Shown here in pieces: positions 19,631 through 33,749 of a stretch of DNA of 64,000 bases. This DNA comes from Gammaproteobacteria bacterium (GTDB lineage Bacteria > Pseudomonadota > Gammaproteobacteria > SZUA-140), in contig JACREF010000007.1 of NCBI GenBank assembly GCA_016218365.1, positions 49,897 to 113,896 of the forward strand, in the 5' to 3' direction. The notes below the pieces were generated by a model, which was not told the DNA's origin, made no database searches, and was given only the letters and a program-made list of their open reading frames with translations. A program made the translations under genes and the position numbers. Numbering within the stretch: position 1 is the stretch's first letter; the number at the start of each line of letters is the position of its first letter.

Positions 19631-19742
19631 TGGTAGGTTGGGCTGAGCGGTTTCAGCGAAGCCCAACGGCAAAAATGCGTTGGCCATTCCGGCGAGTTTG
19701 TAAATTGATAACGTTGGGCTTCGTGCCTCAACCCAACCTACC
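19631..19742. repeat. inverted-repeat element after fur
   Basis: GGTAGGTTGGG at one end and CCCAACCTACC at the other, with further arms AGCCCAACG and CGTTGGGCT inside, form a 112-bp palindromic element between the convergent fur and recN. It has the look of a dispersed chromosomal repeat rather than of a gene-specific terminator, although it may serve both genes as a 3' end. Confidence 0.8.
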
Positions 19743-19760
19743 CCGGGTTCATAATCCGGC

Positions 19761-21449
19761 TCAGGCCGTCACTGGTTTGTCTTGCATCGACCGCGCCAGC
19801 ATCTCGGCGGCATGGGCGCGGGTCTGGGCGGTGATCTCGATACCGCCGAGCATCCGGGCGATCTCTTCGCGGCGTTGTCTGGCATCGAGCAGCGTAACCT
19901 GGGTCGCGGTCTGTTCGCCGTCGCTGGTCTTGATGACCTGCAGGTGATGATGACCCAGCGCCGCGACCTGCGGCTGATGCGTGACACATAACACCTGACG
20001 CACCTGACCGAGTTTACGCAGCTTCTGGCCGACGATCTCGGCGATGCGGCCGCCGATGCCGACGTCGACCTCATCGAAGATCAGTGTCGGCACCGCAGTC
20101 TGCCGGGCGGTGATGACCTGGATCGCCAGGCTGATGCGCGACAGCTCACCGCCGGAGGCGATCTTCGCCAGCGGTTTCGCCGGCTGACCGGGATTGGTGC
20201 AGATCAGAAATTCGATCTGGTCTGTGCCGCTGGCCGTGAATTGTTCGTTGGCCAGCGTGGTCAGCGTGATGTCAAAACGGCTGCCGGGCATGCCCAGCGT
20301 CTGCATGTTGGCGCTGACCTGCTGCGCCAGGTGTTGCGCGGCCTGCTGCCGGCTGGCATGCAGCACACTCGCGGCAGCACGGTACGCGGCGGCGGCACGG
20401 GCGATTTCGTCGTCCAGTGTCGCGAGGCGGGTCTCGGCCTGTTCCAGCCGCTGCAGCCGTTCCTGCAAGCGCATCAGCAATGCCGGCAGCTCGGCGGCGG
20501 CGACGCGGTGTTTGCGCGACAGGTCATGGAGCTGGCGCAGCTGCTGTTCCAGTTGTTGCAGATAGGCCGGATCGAGCTCCAGCGCATCGAGATGGCGGCG
20601 CAGCTCGCCGGCGGCCTCGGTGATGTGGATCTGCGCACTGTCGAGCTGCTCGCAGATCCCGCTCAGCGCGCTGTCATGGCGGCTCAAGGTTGCCAGCGCA
20701 GCACTGCATTGCGCCAGCTGCAGTGTCAACGGCTGTTCACCGTCATCGAGTTGTTCGAGCGCGCTGCGGCAACCGGCCAGCAGCTGGTCGGCATGGCTGA
20801 GACGGCGATGATCACCCTCGATGCGTGCCACGGCCCCGCTGTCCAGATTCAGTACCGCCAGTTCCTCGACCTGGAAACGCAGCAGCTCAAGCGCGTCATC
20901 GCGGCCATCGGCCTCGTTACGCAATGCCTGGTATTCATCGCGCAGCCCGCGCCACTGGCGATAGCCATCAGCGACGGCGTCGAGCAGCGCGCGGTGGTCG
21001 GCAACACCATCGAGCAAGCGGCGCTGTTCGTCACGCTGCAGCAGCGACTGGTGTTCATGCTGGCCGTGGATGTCGAGCAATTGTGCGCCGAGCTGGCGCA
21101 ACTGGGCCAGCGTCACGGTCTGGCCGTTGATGAAGCCCTTGGAGCGGCCATCGCTGCCGACGGTGCGGCGGATCTGGCATTCACCGTCGCTGTCGAGGGC
21201 GTTGTCGACCAGCCACTGCGCGGTGTCGGGCAGTGCCGCCAGGTCGAACACCGCGCTGACCTCGGTGCGCGGGCTGCCGTGGCGGACGATACCGCTGTCG
21301 GTGCGGTCGCCGAGCGCCAGGCCCAGTGCATCGACCAGGATCGACTTGCCGGTGCCGGTCTCGCCGGTCAGCACCGTCAGGCCGGCGGTGAGTTCGAGGT
21401 CGAGTTGCTCGATGACGGCAAGGTTGCGGATGTGCAGGCTGCTCAGCAT
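19761..21449 (-). CDS. recN: DNA repair protein RecN
   Basis: RecN is the SMC-like ATPase acting early in double-strand break repair. Walker A is TGETGTGKSILVDAL (residues about 28-42), Walker B with D-loop is LIFDEVDVGIGG near 470, and the ABC signature is KIASGGELSRISLA. Two coiled-coil arms lie between about residues 150 and 370. It has 562 residues (E. coli 553). No LexA box is visible in the upstream 150 bp, although the E. coli gene is strongly SOS-regulated. Confidence 0.96.
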   Translation of the reverse strand: MLSSLHIRNLAVIEQLDLELTAGLTVLTGETGTGKSILVDALGLALGDRTDSGIVRHGSPRTEVSAVFDLAALPDTAQWLVDNALDSDGECQIRRTVGSDGRSKGFINGQTVTLAQLRQLGAQLLDIHGQHEHQSLLQRDEQRRLLDGVADHRALLDAVADGYRQWRGLRDEYQALRNEADGRDDALELLRFQVEELAVLNLDSGAVARIEGDHRRLSHADQLLAGCRSALEQLDDGEQPLTLQLAQCSAALATLSRHDSALSGICEQLDSAQIHITEAAGELRRHLDALELDPAYLQQLEQQLRQLHDLSRKHRVAAAELPALLMRLQERLQRLEQAETRLATLDDEIARAAAAYRAAASVLHASRQQAAQHLAQQVSANMQTLGMPGSRFDITLTTLANEQFTASGTDQIEFLICTNPGQPAKPLAKIASGGELSRISLAIQVITARQTAVPTLIFDEVDVGIGGRIAEIVGQKLRKLGQVRQVLCVTHQPQVAALGHHHLQVIKTSDGEQTATQVTLLDARQRREEIARMLGGIEITAQTRAHAAEMLARSMQDKPVTA

Positions 21450-21539
21450 GGTCGGGCCCGGGGTGGTGATGTGGTCATTCTACCGATAGCCGCCGGTCAG
21501 GTCACGTCATAGCGGGAGTGTTTTTACCAAGGGCGGTTT

Positions 21540-21567
21540 GGAGTGCGGTGACGTGTCACCGCACTCC
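21540..21567. repeat. dispersed 28-bp hairpin, copy 1
   Basis: A 12-bp perfect stem GGAGTGCGGTGA with the loop CGTG sits between recN and nadK. The identical 28 bp recurs at 34588-34615 and a compensatory variant at 39802-39829, so it is a repeated palindrome. Confidence 0.85.
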
Positions 21568-21600
21568 ATAAAACCCTGCTTGAAAAATTCTAGCAGCGTA

Positions 21601-22491
21601 TCAGCGGCGGGTATTCTGCGGCGACTCGGCCCAGTGCAGCTTGACGCGCAGTGTGTCGAAGTGATTGTGTGTCAACGGGTGGATCAGCCGCAGCGGCCGT
21701 TTCATCTTGGTGATGACGACGCGGTCGTCACACATGACCTCGTGCGAGGCCTGGCCGTCGCAGGTAACGCGGACCTGATGCTGGCTGCGGATGACGACCT
21801 CGATGCGGTCGGTGCCGGGGATGACGATCGGCCGGTTGGTCATGGTGTGTGGACACAGCGGCACCAGCGCGATGGCGTCCAGCGCCGGGTGCAGGATCGG
21901 TCCGCCGGCCGACAAGGCGTAGGCCGTCGAGCCGGTCGGGGTCGAGATCACCAGGCCGTCGGAGCGCGACAGGCTGACGAAATGGCCGTTGATATAGGTC
22001 TCGAGCTCGATCATCCGCGCCACGTTCCATTTGTGGATCGCGACATCGTTGAGCACGATGCTGTCATTGATGTCCTCGCCATTGCGGATGATGCGGCAGT
22101 GCAGCAGAAAGCGCGGATCCTCGACATAGTTGCCGGCCAGCAGGCTGTCCATGGTCTCCAGCATCGTGTCGTGCGAGATATCGACCAGAAAACCGAGGCG
22201 ACCGAGGTTGATGCCGACCAGCGCGCTGTGGCCATCGCTCAGTGTCCGCGCGGCCTGCAGCAGTGTGCCGTCGCCACCGATGATGATGGTCAGGTCGCAG
22301 CGGCTGCTCAGTGTCGCGCGATTGACGACCGGCAATGAACTCTTAGGCAGGTTGCTGGCCGTATCTTCATCGAGCAACACCTGGCAGCCGCGGTCGAGCA
22401 GGTGGGCGGCGAGGCGCTGCACGGTGTCGGCGATGCTCGAATCGCCGCTCTTGCCGATCAGCCCGATGGTCTGGAAGGAACGCTTAGTCAT
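21601..22491 (-). CDS. nadK: NAD kinase
   Basis: NadK phosphorylates NAD to NADP in the cytoplasm. The catalytic GGDGTLLQAAR is near residue 72, the NAD-binding NDVAIHKWN near 147 and STPTGSTAYALSAGGPI near 185. It has 296 residues (E. coli 292). It is divergent from hrcA and sits next to recN, a common gammaproteobacterial neighbourhood. Confidence 0.96.
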   Translation of the reverse strand: MTKRSFQTIGLIGKSGDSSIADTVQRLAAHLLDRGCQVLLDEDTASNLPKSSLPVVNRATLSSRCDLTIIIGGDGTLLQAARTLSDGHSALVGINLGRLGFLVDISHDTMLETMDSLLAGNYVEDPRFLLHCRIIRNGEDINDSIVLNDVAIHKWNVARMIELETYINGHFVSLSRSDGLVISTPTGSTAYALSAGGPILHPALDAIALVPLCPHTMTNRPIVIPGTDRIEVVIRSQHQVRVTCDGQASHEVMCDDRVVITKMKRPLRLIHPLTHNHFDTLRVKLHWAESPQNTRR

Positions 22492-22574
22492 GATTTTTCA
22501 ACAACTTTAACCGGTAGCCACGGTACCATGGGCGGGTCGGCGCTGTCATCCCCGGCCGGTCCCGGGGTTTTGCT

Positions 22575-22601
22575 TTGGCACTCTTCATGATAGAGTGCTA
22601 G
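22575..22601 (+). promoter_or_regulatory. CIRCE operator upstream of hrcA
   Basis: TTGGCACTC-N9-GAGTGCTAG matches the CIRCE consensus TTAGCACTC-N9-GAGTGCTAA at 16 of 18 positions. It lies 28 bp before the hrcA start, which implies autorepression by HrcA. No second CIRCE is seen before grpE, dnaK or dnaJ. Confidence 0.9.
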
Positions 22602-22629
22602 CCGACAACGCCAGCAGCGCAGGTTTGGT

Positions 22630-23688
22630 ATGGACGGGCAGATCAGTCCACGTTCGCAGCACATCTTGAAGGTCCTGATCGAGAGTTATATCCGGGACGG
22701 GCAGCCGGTCGGCTCCAAACAGCTGGCCGGTGGCTCGGGCCTGGACCTCAGTTCGTCGACGGTGCGCAATGTGCTGGCCGATCTCGAGGCCCGCGGTCTG
22801 GTGCGCGCCCCGCACACCTCGGCCGGACGGGTGCCGACCAGCCGCGGTTACCGCGTGTTCGTCGACTCGTTGCTGACGGTGCAGCCGGTGACCAGCGACA
22901 ATGTCCGGCAGATCGCGCAGCGTCTGGCGCCCGGTGCCTCACTGAAACAGATCGCCGCGACCGTGTCGTCGGCCTTGTCCGGGTTGACCAGCATGGCCGG
23001 GCTGGTGATGGTGCCCGGCGGCATGCCGCAGCGGCTGCGCCACATCGAATTCCTGTCATTGTCCGGCAACCAGGTGCTGGTGATCCTGGTCATCAACGAC
23101 CGTGAGGTGCAGAACCTGATCATCGAGACGCCGCGCCGCTACAGCGAGGCCGAGCTGACGCAGGCCGCCAATTATCTGAACCAGCAGTTCGCCGGCCAGA
23201 CACTGTCCGGGGTGCGTTCACGGCTGTTGCACGAGCTGCGCCAGGCCCGCGAGCAGATGGACAGTCTGATGCAATCGGCGATCACGATGGCCGAGCGGGT
23301 GTTTGAGCCGGATGAGGTCATCGACAAGGCCCGCGACTGCGTCATCGCCGGCCAGACCAATCTGATGGGCTTTGACGAATTGTCCGATGTTGCACGGCTG
23401 CGCGGCCTGTTCGAGGCCTTTCACCAGAAGCGCGAGGTGCTGTCGCTGCTGGACCGGGCGGCCTATGATGGGCAGGGGGTGCGGATCTTCATCGGCGAGG
23501 AATCCGGCCATGACCTGTTCAGCGACTGCAGCCTGGTGACGTCGACCTATCAGGTCGATGGCGAGGTGCTGGGCCTGGTCGGGATCATCGGCCCGACGCG
23601 GATGGCCTATGACCAGGTGATCCCGATCGTCGATGTGACGGCGCGGCTGGTCAGTGCCGCCTTGAATCCGGCGGATCAACCCCTATAA
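22630..23688 (+). CDS. hrcA: heat-inducible transcription repressor HrcA
   Basis: HrcA binds CIRCE and represses chaperone genes until titrated by heat. It has 352 residues: an N-terminal winged helix (SSSTVRNVLADLEARGLVRAPHTSAGR, cut here at residues about 40-66) and a GAF-like core (NREVQNLIIE-type segment NDREVQNLIIETPRRYSEAEL). The ATG follows the CIRCE closely. The 3' end overlaps the promoter of grpE. Co-existence of HrcA with sigma-32-type promoters indicates dual heat-shock control. Confidence 0.95.
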   Translation: MDGQISPRSQHILKVLIESYIRDGQPVGSKQLAGGSGLDLSSSTVRNVLADLEARGLVRAPHTSAGRVPTSRGYRVFVDSLLTVQPVTSDNVRQIAQRLAPGASLKQIAATVSSALSGLTSMAGLVMVPGGMPQRLRHIEFLSLSGNQVLVILVINDREVQNLIIETPRRYSEAELTQAANYLNQQFAGQTLSGVRSRLLHELRQAREQMDSLMQSAITMAERVFEPDEVIDKARDCVIAGQTNLMGFDELSDVARLRGLFEAFHQKREVLSLLDRAAYDGQGVRIFIGEESGHDLFSDCSLVTSTYQVDGEVLGLVGIIGPTRMAYDQVIPIVDVTARLVSAALNPADQPL

Positions 23689-23689
23689 T
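23661..23689 (+). promoter_or_regulatory. overlapping sigma-32 / sigma-70 promoter of grpE
   Basis: CTTGAAT-N12-CCCCTATA fits the sigma-32 pattern (CTTGAAA, CCCCAT), and the same bases read as TTGAAT-N16-TATAAT for sigma-70. It overlaps the hrcA stop codon and lies about 50 bp before grpE. Confidence 0.7.
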
Positions 23690-23736
23690 CCTCTGATTAT
23701 TTTGTTTTGTTCATTGCTGAGGGTATTGGAGAGCAT

Positions 23737-24309
23737 ATGTCAGGTGAAGAACAGTCCGCCGAGGTCGCCGGTCCCGCTGCCCAGGATACTGCGGTCGATG
23801 TCGAGTCATTGCAGGCCGCACTGCAGCGGGCGCAGCAGCAGGCCGAGGAGGCCCGCGAACAGATGCTGCGGACCCGTGCCGAGTTGCTGAACATGCAGCG
23901 CCGCGCCGAACGCGATGTCGAGAACGCCCATAAATACGGGGTCGAGAAATTCGTCTCGCAGCTGCTGCCGGTCAGGGACAGCCTGGAGCTGGGGTTGGCT
24001 GCGGCGCTGGAGCTGGGCGAGGGTGGCCTGAAGGTCAGCGAGGGGGTCGCGCTGACGCTGAAGCTGCTGACGGCGGCGCTGGACAGGATGGGGGTGACCG
24101 AGGTCAACCCGCAGGGTCAGCGTTTCAATGCCGAGTTTCACCAAGCGATGTCGATGGTCGATGACCCGCAGGCCGAGCCGAACACCGTGCTGAACGTCTA
24201 CCAGAAGGGTTACCGGCTCAATGACCGGCTGGTACGGCCGGCGATGGTCGTGGTCGCCAGTGCCGGCAGCGGCAGCGCCGGCCAGAAAAAGGCCGACGAG
24301 ACCTCTTGA
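23737..24309 (+). CDS. grpE: nucleotide exchange factor GrpE
   Basis: GrpE releases ADP from DnaK. The 190-residue product has the long N-terminal helix (SLQAALQRAQQQAEEAREQM), the conserved RTRAELLNMQRRAERDVENA and the C-terminal beta wing ending VLNVYQKGYRLNDRLVRPAMV. The start MSGEEQSAEV follows GGAGAG; ten upstream in-frame codons are unlikely to be translated. It is part of the hrcA-grpE-dnaK-dnaJ cluster. Confidence 0.96.
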   Translation: MSGEEQSAEVAGPAAQDTAVDVESLQAALQRAQQQAEEAREQMLRTRAELLNMQRRAERDVENAHKYGVEKFVSQLLPVRDSLELGLAAALELGEGGLKVSEGVALTLKLLTAALDRMGVTEVNPQGQRFNAEFHQAMSMVDDPQAEPNTVLNVYQKGYRLNDRLVRPAMVVVASAGSGSAGQKKADETS

Positions 24310-24332
24310 AACATCCGGATATGTCCCTATAT
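24305..24332 (+). promoter_or_regulatory. sigma-32 promoter of dnaK
   Basis: CTTGAAA-N13-CCCTATAT is close to the heat-shock sigma consensus and overlaps the grpE stop codon, about 60 bp before dnaK. dnaK can therefore be induced separately from grpE. Confidence 0.8.
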
Positions 24333-24393
24333 CTGAAGCAATTGCAGGACTGACGGTACACGTTATTTGAAGAACCAACGGAGAACACAAACA

Positions 24394-26322
24394 ATGGGCA
24401 AGATCATCGGAATTGACCTGGGCACGACCAACTCATGTGTGGCGGTGATGGAAGGCGGCAAGCCGCGCGTCATCGAGAACAGCGAGGGTGATCGCACCAC
24501 ACCGTCGATCGTCGCTTTTGCCGAGGACGGTGAGGTGTTGGTCGGCCAGTCGGCCAAGCGCCAAGCCGTCACCAACCCGAGCAACACGCTGTTTGCCATC
24601 AAGCGCCTGATCGGCCGCCGTTTCGATGAGAAGGTGGTGCAGCGCGACATCTCGCTGGTGCCGTACAAGATCACCAAGGCCGACAACGGCGACGCCTGGG
24701 TGCAGACCCGTAACAAGAAGATGGCCCCGCCCGAGGTGTCGGCGCGCGTATTGATGAAGATGAAGAAGACCGCCGAGGACTATCTCGGGGAGCCGGTGAC
24801 CGAGGCGGTGATCACCGTGCCGGCCTATTTCAACGACTCACAGCGCCAGGCCACCAAGGATGCCGGCAAGATCGCCGGGCTCGAGGTCAAGCGCATCATC
24901 AACGAGCCGACGGCCGCGGCATTGGCCTATGGCATGGACAAGAAGGGCGGCGATCGCAAGATCGCGGTCTATGACCTGGGTGGTGGGACCTTCGATGTCT
25001 CGATCATCGAGATCGCCGAGGTCGAGGGTGAGCATCAGTTCGAGGTGCTGTCAACCAACGGTGACACCTTCCTCGGTGGTGAGGACTTTGACACCCGGTT
25101 GATCGAATATCTGGCCGCTGAGTTCAAGAAGGACAGCGGCATCGACCTGCATAACGATCCACTGGCACTGCAGCGTCTGAAGGAAGCAGCCGAGAAGGCG
25201 AAGATCGAGCTGTCATCGAGCCAGCAGACCGATGTCAATCTGCCGTATATCACCGCCGATGCCAGCGGCCCGAAGCATCTGAACATCAAGTTGACGCGCG
25301 CCAAGCTCGAGTCGCTGGTCGAGGAATTGGTGCAGCGCACCATCGAGCCGTGCAAGATCGCCTTGAAGGACGCCGGGCTGAAGGCCTCCGAGATCGAGGA
25401 GGTGATCCTGGTCGGCGGTCAGACCCGGATGCCGATGGTGCAGGAGGCGGTGAAGAATTTCTTCGGCAAGGAGCCGCGCAAGGACGTCAACCCCGATGAG
25501 GCGGTGGCGGTCGGTGCCGCGATCCAGGGCGGGGTGCTCGGCGGCGAGGTCAAGGATATCCTGTTGCTCGACGTCACCCCGTTGTCGCTGGGTATCGAGA
25601 CCATGGGCGGCGTGATGACCAAGCTGATCGAGAAGAACACCACGGTCCCGACCAAGGCGCAGCAGGTATTCTCGACCGCCGATGATCGCCAGACCGCGGT
25701 CACCGTGCATGTGTTGCAGGGTGAGCGCGAACAGGCCGCGGCCAACAAGTCGCTGGGCCGTTTTGACCTGGCCGACATCCCGCCGGCGCCACGCGGCGTG
25801 CCGCAGATCGAGGTCGCGTTCGACATCGACGCCAACGGCATCCTGCATGTGTCGGCCAAGGACAAGGCCACCGGCAAGCAGCAGTCGATTGTCATCAAGG
25901 CCTCCAGCGGGCTGTCCGAGGACGAGGTCAACCGCATGATCAAGGATGCCGAGGCCCATGCCGACGAGGACCGCAAGTTCCACGAGCTGGTCAGCGCGCG
26001 CAATCAGGCCGATGGCCTGATCCACGCCACCCACAAGACGCTGGAACAGCTCGGTGACAAGGTGGCAGCGGCCGAGCGCAGCGCCGTTGAGGCGGCGATC
26101 GCCGCGCTGAAAGAGGTGATCAGCGGTGATGACAAGGACGCGATCGAGTCGCGGACCAAGGCGCTTGCCGATGCCTCGGCCAAGATCGCCGAACAGGCCT
26201 ACGCCCAGGCCGCGCAGCAGGCGCAGGCCGATGACGCCGGTGCAGCTGGCACACCAGGTGGCGCGCGTGACAATGCCGTCGATGCTGAGTTCGAGGAAGT
26301 GCGCGACGATCAGCGCAAGTAA
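24394..26322 (+). CDS. dnaK: molecular chaperone DnaK (Hsp70)
   Basis: DnaK is the central Hsp70. The start [20 protein letters not shown] is canonical and gives 642 residues. Nucleotide-domain motifs include [32 protein letters not shown] and [11 protein letters not shown], followed by the linker [15 protein letters not shown] and the substrate domain. The C-terminal end EEVRDD is the usual EEVKDD-like tail. GGAG is found upstream. The nine codons before this Met are not part of the protein. Confidence 0.98.
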   Translation: MGKIIGIDLGTTNSCVAVMEGGKPRVIENSEGDRTTPSIVAFAEDGEVLVGQSAKRQAVTNPSNTLFAIKRLIGRRFDEKVVQRDISLVPYKITKADNGDAWVQTRNKKMAPPEVSARVLMKMKKTAEDYLGEPVTEAVITVPAYFNDSQRQATKDAGKIAGLEVKRIINEPTAAALAYGMDKKGGDRKIAVYDLGGGTFDVSIIEIAEVEGEHQFEVLSTNGDTFLGGEDFDTRLIEYLAAEFKKDSGIDLHNDPLALQRLKEAAEKAKIELSSSQQTDVNLPYITADASGPKHLNIKLTRAKLESLVEELVQRTIEPCKIALKDAGLKASEIEEVILVGGQTRMPMVQEAVKNFFGKEPRKDVNPDEAVAVGAAIQGGVLGGEVKDILLLDVTPLSLGIETMGGVMTKLIEKNTTVPTKAQQVFSTADDRQTAVTVHVLQGEREQAAANKSLGRFDLADIPPAPRGVPQIEVAFDIDANGILHVSAKDKATGKQQSIVIKASSGLSEDEVNRMIKDAEAHADEDRKFHELVSARNQADGLIHATHKTLEQLGDKVAAAERSAVEAAIAALKEVISGDDKDAIESRTKALADASAKIAEQAYAQAAQQAQADDAGAAGTPGGARDNAVDAEFEEVRDDQRK

Positions 26323-26386
26323 TCAGCAGTGGCTGGCGGGGCAGTGCCCGCAGCATGAAGGTGCCGGGACCATCATGGGGCCGGCG

Positions 26387-26415
26387 GCAAACGCGGGATG
26401 GCCTCCCGCGTTTGC
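26387..26415 (+). other. intercistronic hairpin between dnaK and dnaJ
   Basis: A perfect 12-bp stem GCAAACGCGGGA with a five-base loop TGGCC lies in the 135-nt dnaK-dnaJ spacer. No uninterrupted T-run follows (GTATTTGC), so partial termination or protection of the upstream dnaK message is likelier than full termination. It would help to give more DnaK than DnaJ. Confidence 0.65.
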
Positions 26416-26457
26416 GTATTTGCAGATTGAACACAGCAGTGGAAACGATGGCACATC

Positions 26458-28412
<1,955 letters not shown>

Positions 28413-28458
28413 GCCGAATACCTCGGGGGGCTGTGGTGTCCGCATCCTTCCCCCGCCC

Positions 28459-28706
28459 GTTCGCCCTGAGTAGCGGCACCCGCCAAGCATTGAAGGGCCT
28501 GTCCTGAGTAGCGCGCAGCGCGTACCGAAGGGCCTGTCCTGAGTAGCGTAGCGTATCGAAGGAGCCTGTCCTGAGTAGCGTAGCGTATCGAAGGGCACCT
28601 ACTCACCACGAACGGCCGGATGCCGCGCTGGCGCGATTGCTCACCACATGAACGGCCTTCCCCCACCCGTTCGCCCTGAGTAGCGGCGCCCGCCGCGTAT
28701 CGAAGG
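28459..28706 (+). repeat. cluster of CCTGAGTAGCG...CGAAGG repeats
   Basis: Five imperfect units of about 33 bp share CCTGAGTAGCG near one end and CGAAGG (once TGAAGG) at the other. Three adjacent copies beginning GCCTGTCCTGAGTAGCG occupy about 28497-28597, and two copies beginning GTTCGCCCTGAGTAGCGG flank them. They fill most of the 480-bp dapB-carA interval. I see no gene in it. Such repeats are dispersed in other proteobacterial genomes; what drives their spread is unknown to me. Confidence 0.8.
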
Positions 28707-28778
28707 CTCCTGCTAACTGCCTGATCCCAAGTAGATGCCGAGCCAAGACCGGGTCCTTGCATTTCCGCTGTCAAATCA

Positions 28779-28869
28779 TGGACGTCAGCGGGTGGCTGGA
28801 GTAGAATCTGCACCATTTCCAGGTTCCAGGAATCCAGACAGCGGGAGGGCGGTGACGACTCCCGCTTTT
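28779..28869 (+). promoter_or_regulatory. carAB promoter and leader hairpin
   Basis: TGGACG and TAGAAT separated by 17 bp form a plausible promoter (28779-28807). Downstream, GCGGGAG (28841) and CTCCCGC (28859) can pair around an 11-base loop and are followed by TTTTC, which resembles a terminator or attenuator just ahead of the carA start. Pyrimidine or arginine control of carAB by attenuation would fit, but I see no obvious leader peptide with a telling run of codons. Confidence 0.45.
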
Positions 28870-28890
28870 CGTATGTCGCGGGAGGTCGGT

Positions 28891-30027
28891 TTGCATCATA
28901 CAGCGTTGCTCGCCTTGCAGGACGGGACACTGTTCTGGGGGGAATCGATCGGGGCACACGGCCGGGTATCCGGTGAGGTCGTGTTCAACACCGCGATGAC
29001 CGGTTATCAGGAGATCCTGACCGATCCGTCCTATGCGCGGCAGATCGTCGCACTGACCTATCCGCACATCGGCAACTACGGCGTCAACGAGGATGATCAT
29101 GAATCCCCGACCGTGATGGCCAGCGGCCTGATCATCCGCGAGCTGCCATTGCGCACCAGCAGCTGGCGCGCCACACAGACGCTGGCCGATTACCTGCAGT
29201 CGCGTCACACCGTCGCGATCGCCGGCATCGACACCCGCAAGCTGACCCGGCTGCTGCGCGAGCAGGGCGCGCAGAACGGCTGCCTGGTGGCCGGTGAGCA
29301 GATCGACGCCGCGGCCGCGGTGGCGGCGGCGCGCGAGTTCCCGGGCTTGAAGGGCATGGACCTGGCGCAGCATGTGACGACCCCCGAACCCTATGAATGG
29401 ACGCAGGGCAGCTGGCAGCTCGGACCGGTGACCGCGCCGCCGCGCCGCGCGGTGTTCCGCGTCGTCGCCTACGACTACGGCATCAAGCGCAACATCCTGC
29501 GCATGCTGGTCGATCGCGGCTGCCATGTCACCGTGGTGCCGGCGAAGTTCCCGGCGCGTGAGGTGCTGGCGCTGAAACCCGATGGCGTGTTCCTGTCCAA
29601 TGGCCCCGGCGATCCGGAACCGTGTAATTATGCGATTGAGGCGATCCGCAGCCTGCTCGATCAGCAGCTGCCGGTGTTTGGCATCTGCCTCGGTCACCAG
29701 CTGCTGGGCCTGGCCAGTGGCGCGCGTACGCTGAAGATGAAGTTTGGTCATCACGGCGCCAACCATCCGGTCATCGATATAGCCAGCGGCCGGGTGATGA
29801 TCACCAGCCAGAACCACGGCTTTGCCGTGGACGAGGCGACGTTGCCGGCCAACCTGCGTGCGACGCACCGCTCGCTGTTCGACGGCTCCCTGCAGGGCGT
29901 CCACCGCACCGACCGGCCGGCCTTCAGCTTCCAGGGTCACCCCGAGGCCAGTCCCGGTCCGCAGGATGCAGCGCCGTTGTTCGACCATTTCATTGAACTG
30001 ATGCAGGCCCGGCGGCCGGCAGTGTAA
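28891..30027 (+). CDS. carA: carbamoyl-phosphate synthase small subunit
   Basis: CarA is the glutamine amidotransferase subunit, supplying ammonia to CarB for arginine and pyrimidine synthesis. I place the start at a TTG (then [17 protein letters not shown]), because GGGAGG lies just upstream and the N-terminus then matches the usual family length (378 residues). An in-frame ATG six codons earlier is the alternative. The class I amidotransferase triad is visible as GICLGHQLL (Cys) and GHPEASPGP (His, Glu). The small-subunit domain includes [20 protein letters not shown]. Confidence 0.95.
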   Translation: MHHTALLALQDGTLFWGESIGAHGRVSGEVVFNTAMTGYQEILTDPSYARQIVALTYPHIGNYGVNEDDHESPTVMASGLIIRELPLRTSSWRATQTLADYLQSRHTVAIAGIDTRKLTRLLREQGAQNGCLVAGEQIDAAAAVAAAREFPGLKGMDLAQHVTTPEPYEWTQGSWQLGPVTAPPRRAVFRVVAYDYGIKRNILRMLVDRGCHVTVVPAKFPAREVLALKPDGVFLSNGPGDPEPCNYAIEAIRSLLDQQLPVFGICLGHQLLGLASGARTLKMKFGHHGANHPVIDIASGRVMITSQNHGFAVDEATLPANLRATHRSLFDGSLQGVHRTDRPAFSFQGHPEASPGPQDAAPLFDHFIELMQARRPAV

Positions 30028-30048
30028 CGGCCCGAGACGAGACCAGCC

Positions 30049-33272
<3,224 letters not shown>

Positions 33273-33276
<4 letters not shown>

Positions 33277-33749
33277 ACAAGGTACCGATGACCAGCCGCG
33301 GCGCCGAGCGCCTGCGTGAAGAGTTGCAGGAACTTAAATCAGTGCGTCGTCCGCAGATCATCCAGGCGATCGCCGAGGCGCGCGCCCATGGCGATCTGAA
33401 AGAAAACGCCGAGTATCATGCCGCGCGCGAACAGCAGAGCTTCACCGAGGGACGCATCAACGAGATCGAGGGCAAGCTGTCGAATGCCGAGGTCATCGAT
33501 GTCAGCAAGCTCAATGCCAACGGTCGGGTGGTGTTTGGCGCCACCGTGGTACTGGTTAATGTCGAGACCGATGAGCAGGTCAGCTATCAGCTGGTCGGTG
33601 ATGACGAGGCCGATATCAAGGCCAACCGCATCTCGATCAATTCGCCGATTGCCCGCGCGCTGATCGGCAAGGTCGAAGGGGATATCGCCGAGGTCAAGGC
33701 GCCGGCCGGCGTCAAGGAATACGAGATCCTTGAGGTCAAATATGTCTGA
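33273..33749 (+). CDS. greA: transcript cleavage factor GreA
   Basis: GreA rescues backtracked RNA polymerase. The N-terminal coiled coil carries the basic patch and the acidic tip motif in [19 protein letters not shown] (the D/E pair coordinates Mg2+). The C-terminal FKBP-like domain has [18 protein letters not shown]. It has 158 residues. Its ATG overlaps the carB stop (ATGA), so greA is coupled to the car operon. Confidence 0.97.

Noticed and set aside
22546..22570. CCCCGG...CCGGGG hairpin followed by TTTT before hrcA, considered as a terminator
   Set aside because: No plus-strand gene lies upstream to be terminated (nadK points away). It could only act on the hrcA leader if transcription began further upstream, for which I see no promoter.
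28459..28706. CRISPR array
   Set aside because: The repeats are imperfect, nearly abutting, without unique spacers of constant length, and no cas genes are present.
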